NCBI RefSeq assembly: GCF_007341385.1
Contig: NZ_VJYD01000006.1
Location: 1 to 64,000 of the forward strand
Reading direction: 5' to 3'
Length of the DNA stretch: 64,000 bases
Source: Flavobacterium daemonense
Lineage (GTDB): Bacteria > Bacteroidota > Bacteroidia > Flavobacteriales > Flavobacteriaceae
Shown here: positions 62,425 to 64,000 of the stretch, in pieces
How the letters are laid out: every line of letters begins with the position of its first letter
Numbering within the stretch: position 1 is the stretch's first letter
Notes under the pieces: model-generated
Seen by the model: only the letters and a program-made list of their open reading frames with translations
The model's database searches: none
Told to the model about the DNA's origin: nothing
Position numbers and translations under genes: made by a program

Positions 62425-64000
62425 TTATTCTCCCGGAATATAAATATCAAAAAAGGCACCTTTGTTCAGTTCGCCAGTCGCAGTGATAATTCCGTTATGA
62501 TTATCGACAATCTTTTTTACAATCGCCAATCCAATTCCGGTTCCCGTATATTCGAGTTTTCCATGCAGACGCTGAAAAACTTCGAATATTTTTGCGCTGT
62601 ATTGTTGTTCAAAACCAATTCCGTTGTCTTCAATTCTAATATGGCAATATGTTTTTTCGGGTTGTAAAGTTTTATTTTCCAAAGCAGCGCCTTTCGCAAT
62701 TTCACTTTTAATTTTTATGACAATCGGATTTTCTGCAAATGAAAATTTAAGCGAATTGCTCACCAAATTGTATAAAAGCTGCCTAAATTGAAACGGAATA
62801 ATATTAGCTTCGCAATTTTCCAAAATTTCAATTTTAGCATTTTTTTGTTCGATTTCTTCTTTTAAATCTTCTTTTACTTCGTTAACAATTTTAGAAATAT
62901 CTGTATTTTCAAAAACACGTTCTTGAACATTCGTTCGCGAATACGCCAGTAAATCATTGATTAAGGTTTGCATACGCTGTGCCGCACTTTGCATGCGCTG
63001 AAATTTATCTTTTCCGCTGTTCGATAAGTTTTCAAACTCTTTTTCTAGGATCAGCGAAGCAAAAGTTTGAATTTTTCTAAGAGGTTCTTGTAAATCATGG
63101 CTTGAGATATAAGCAAATGATTGAAGTTCCTGATTCATTTTTTCTAGTTCTTCATTTTTTTGCTCTAGTTCTAAAGCGTTTAATTTTAATTTGTCATCCG
63201 CTTTCTTTTTCTCTGTTAAATCATGCGTCACTTTTGAGAAACCAATAACTTGACCTTTTTTGTTATGAACTGCCGTAATAACAACACTTGCCCAAATATG
63301 AGTTCCGTCTTTACGAACGCGCCAGCCTTCTTGTGTTGCTTTTCCCTTTTCGATAGCAATTTTTAAAAGTTTCTGAGGAAGATTGGTTTTTTTATCAGAT
63401 TCCGTATAAAATGTAGAGAAATTCTTCCCTATGATTTCTTCCGCCTTATATCCTTTAATTTTTTCGGCACCTAAATTCCAATTTTCAACCGTTCCTTCGT
63501 GATTAAGGTATAAAATAGCATAATCCTGAACTTCTTCAACCATCAAATGATAACGTTCCTCACTTTTTTGAAGAGAGTCATTCATTAAATTCAATTCTTT
63601 GGTTCGGGCAGCTACTTGTTGTTCAAGCTCATGCGTAAAAGCTTTTTCAGTATGAATGTCAGTAAAGGCTCCAACCCATTTTAAAATCTTGCCATCTATA
63701 TCTAAAACAGGTTCACCAATTACAGCATGCCACCTGTAATTTCCATCTTTTCTTCTGACACGAACATCACAGCGATAGGTTTCACCGGTTGTCAGGCTAT
63801 GGCTCCATATTCGAGCATTTTCATCAAAATCATCAGGATGAATCATAGCTTTCCATTCTGCTTCTCCATCAGGATGAATTCCTGTGTATTCAAACCATTT
63901 TCCTGAAGCGAATAATGAATTACCTTTTTCATCTGTTTCCCAAATTAGCTGAGGAATACTTTCGGTTAAAGAACGGAATCGCTTTTCGCTTTCTTCCAGT
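62425..64000 (-). CDS. PAS-domain sensor histidine kinase, 5' part beyond the window
   Basis: The frame stays open through the right edge, so the N-terminus is missing. The visible part is at least 525 residues: a PAS domain at the edge (FRSLTESIPQLIWETDEKG), PAC segments, a second PAS (YAILYLNHEGTVENWN), a coiled coil, the HisKA H-box YISSHDLQEPLRKIQTF, then HATPase motifs N (LVSNSLKF), G1 (EDNGIGF) and G2 (GTGIGLAIV). It resembles soluble multi-PAS kinases of Bacteroidota. No response regulator is adjacent within the window. An internal ATG at 63846 is not the true start. Confidence 0.92.
   Translation of the reverse strand, partial: LEESEKRFRSLTESIPQLIWETDEKGNSLFASGKWFEYTGIHPDGEAEWKAMIHPDDFDENARIWSHSLTTGETYRCDVRVRRKDGNYRWHAVIGEPVLDIDGKILKWVGAFTDIHTEKAFTHELEQQVAARTKELNLMNDSLQKSEERYHLMVEEVQDYAILYLNHEGTVENWNLGAEKIKGYKAEEIIGKNFSTFYTESDKKTNLPQKLLKIAIEKGKATQEGWRVRKDGTHIWASVVITAVHNKKGQVIGFSKVTHDLTEKKKADDKLKLNALELEQKNEELEKMNQELQSFAYISSHDLQEPLRKIQTFASLILEKEFENLSNSGKDKFQRMQSAAQRMQTLINDLLAYSRTNVQERVFENTDISKIVNEVKEDLKEEIEQKNAKIEILENCEANIIPFQFRQLLYNLVSNSLKFSFAENPIVIKIKSEIAKGAALENKTLQPEKTYCHIRIEDNGIGFEQQYSAKIFEVFQRLHGKLEYTGTGIGLAIVKKIVDNHNGIITATGELNKGAFFDIYIPGE

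Overview
The window looks like a chromosome segment of a Flavobacterium species or a close relative in the Flavobacteriaceae. The support is low GC, TTG/TAnnTTTG promoter boxes, few Shine-Dalgarno sequences, many SusC/SusD-type and lipoprotein genes, families typical of Bacteroidota, and many dispersed palindromic repeats in the intergenic DNA. No rRNA, tRNA, transposase or CRISPR array was recognised.

Layout. Positions 1-9,900 carry respiration and housekeeping genes: cytochrome bd oxidase (cydAB), a TauE/SafE permease, a Crp/Fnr regulator, a rhodanese, NADP-dependent GAPDH and an M1 peptidase. Positions 9,900-17,700 hold a beta-barrel protein, a GNAT enzyme and a complete RND efflux operon (adaptor, pump, outer-membrane factor). 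Positions 17,900-33,700 are the most unusual part. They contain three paralogous copies of one signalling cassette, all on the minus strand. A full cassette is a long structured leader RNA, a tiny Asp/Pro/Gly-rich lipoprotein gene, a TPR sensor histidine kinase with a lipobox, and a REC-HTH response regulator. Copies 2 and 3 also face a divergent gene for a single-pass membrane protein with a CMQW motif. Copy 1 has lost its regulator and divergent gene. Copy 2 has a broken lipoprotein gene. Copy 3 is intact. A GH1 beta-glucosidase, an isolated HsdR_N-like nuclease and several small lipoprotein genes lie among the copies.

Positions 35,900-61,800 form a glucuronoxylan utilisation locus. It has GH67 and GH115 alpha-glucuronidases, an SDR and mannonate dehydratase for glucuronate, a GH10 xylanase lipoprotein, a GPH symporter, a cytoplasmic GH43, a GntR/LacI-type regulator, xylB, xylA, a TalC-type transaldolase, an aldose epimerase, a SusC/SusD pair and a SASA-type acetylesterase. 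The likely flow is surface binding and cutting (SusD, GH10, esterase), TonB-dependent import (SusC), periplasmic removal of glucuronate (GH67, GH115), inner-membrane uptake (symporter), then cytoplasmic GH43, XylA, XylB and transaldolase into the pentose phosphate pathway. Glucuronate goes through the SDR and UxuA. Uronate isomerase and the KDG kinase and aldolase are not in the window. A shared CG-centred palindrome (core CAACCGRTTG) lies before aguA, the symporter and susC.

The right edge has a small secreted protein and a PAS-type histidine kinase that runs off the window.

The strongest candidate for an undescribed system is the leader RNA plus small lipoprotein plus lipobox-sensor cassette. 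Its three leaders can each form the same interleaved helices (an H-type pseudoknot) and a start-proximal hairpin, with compensatory base changes between copies.
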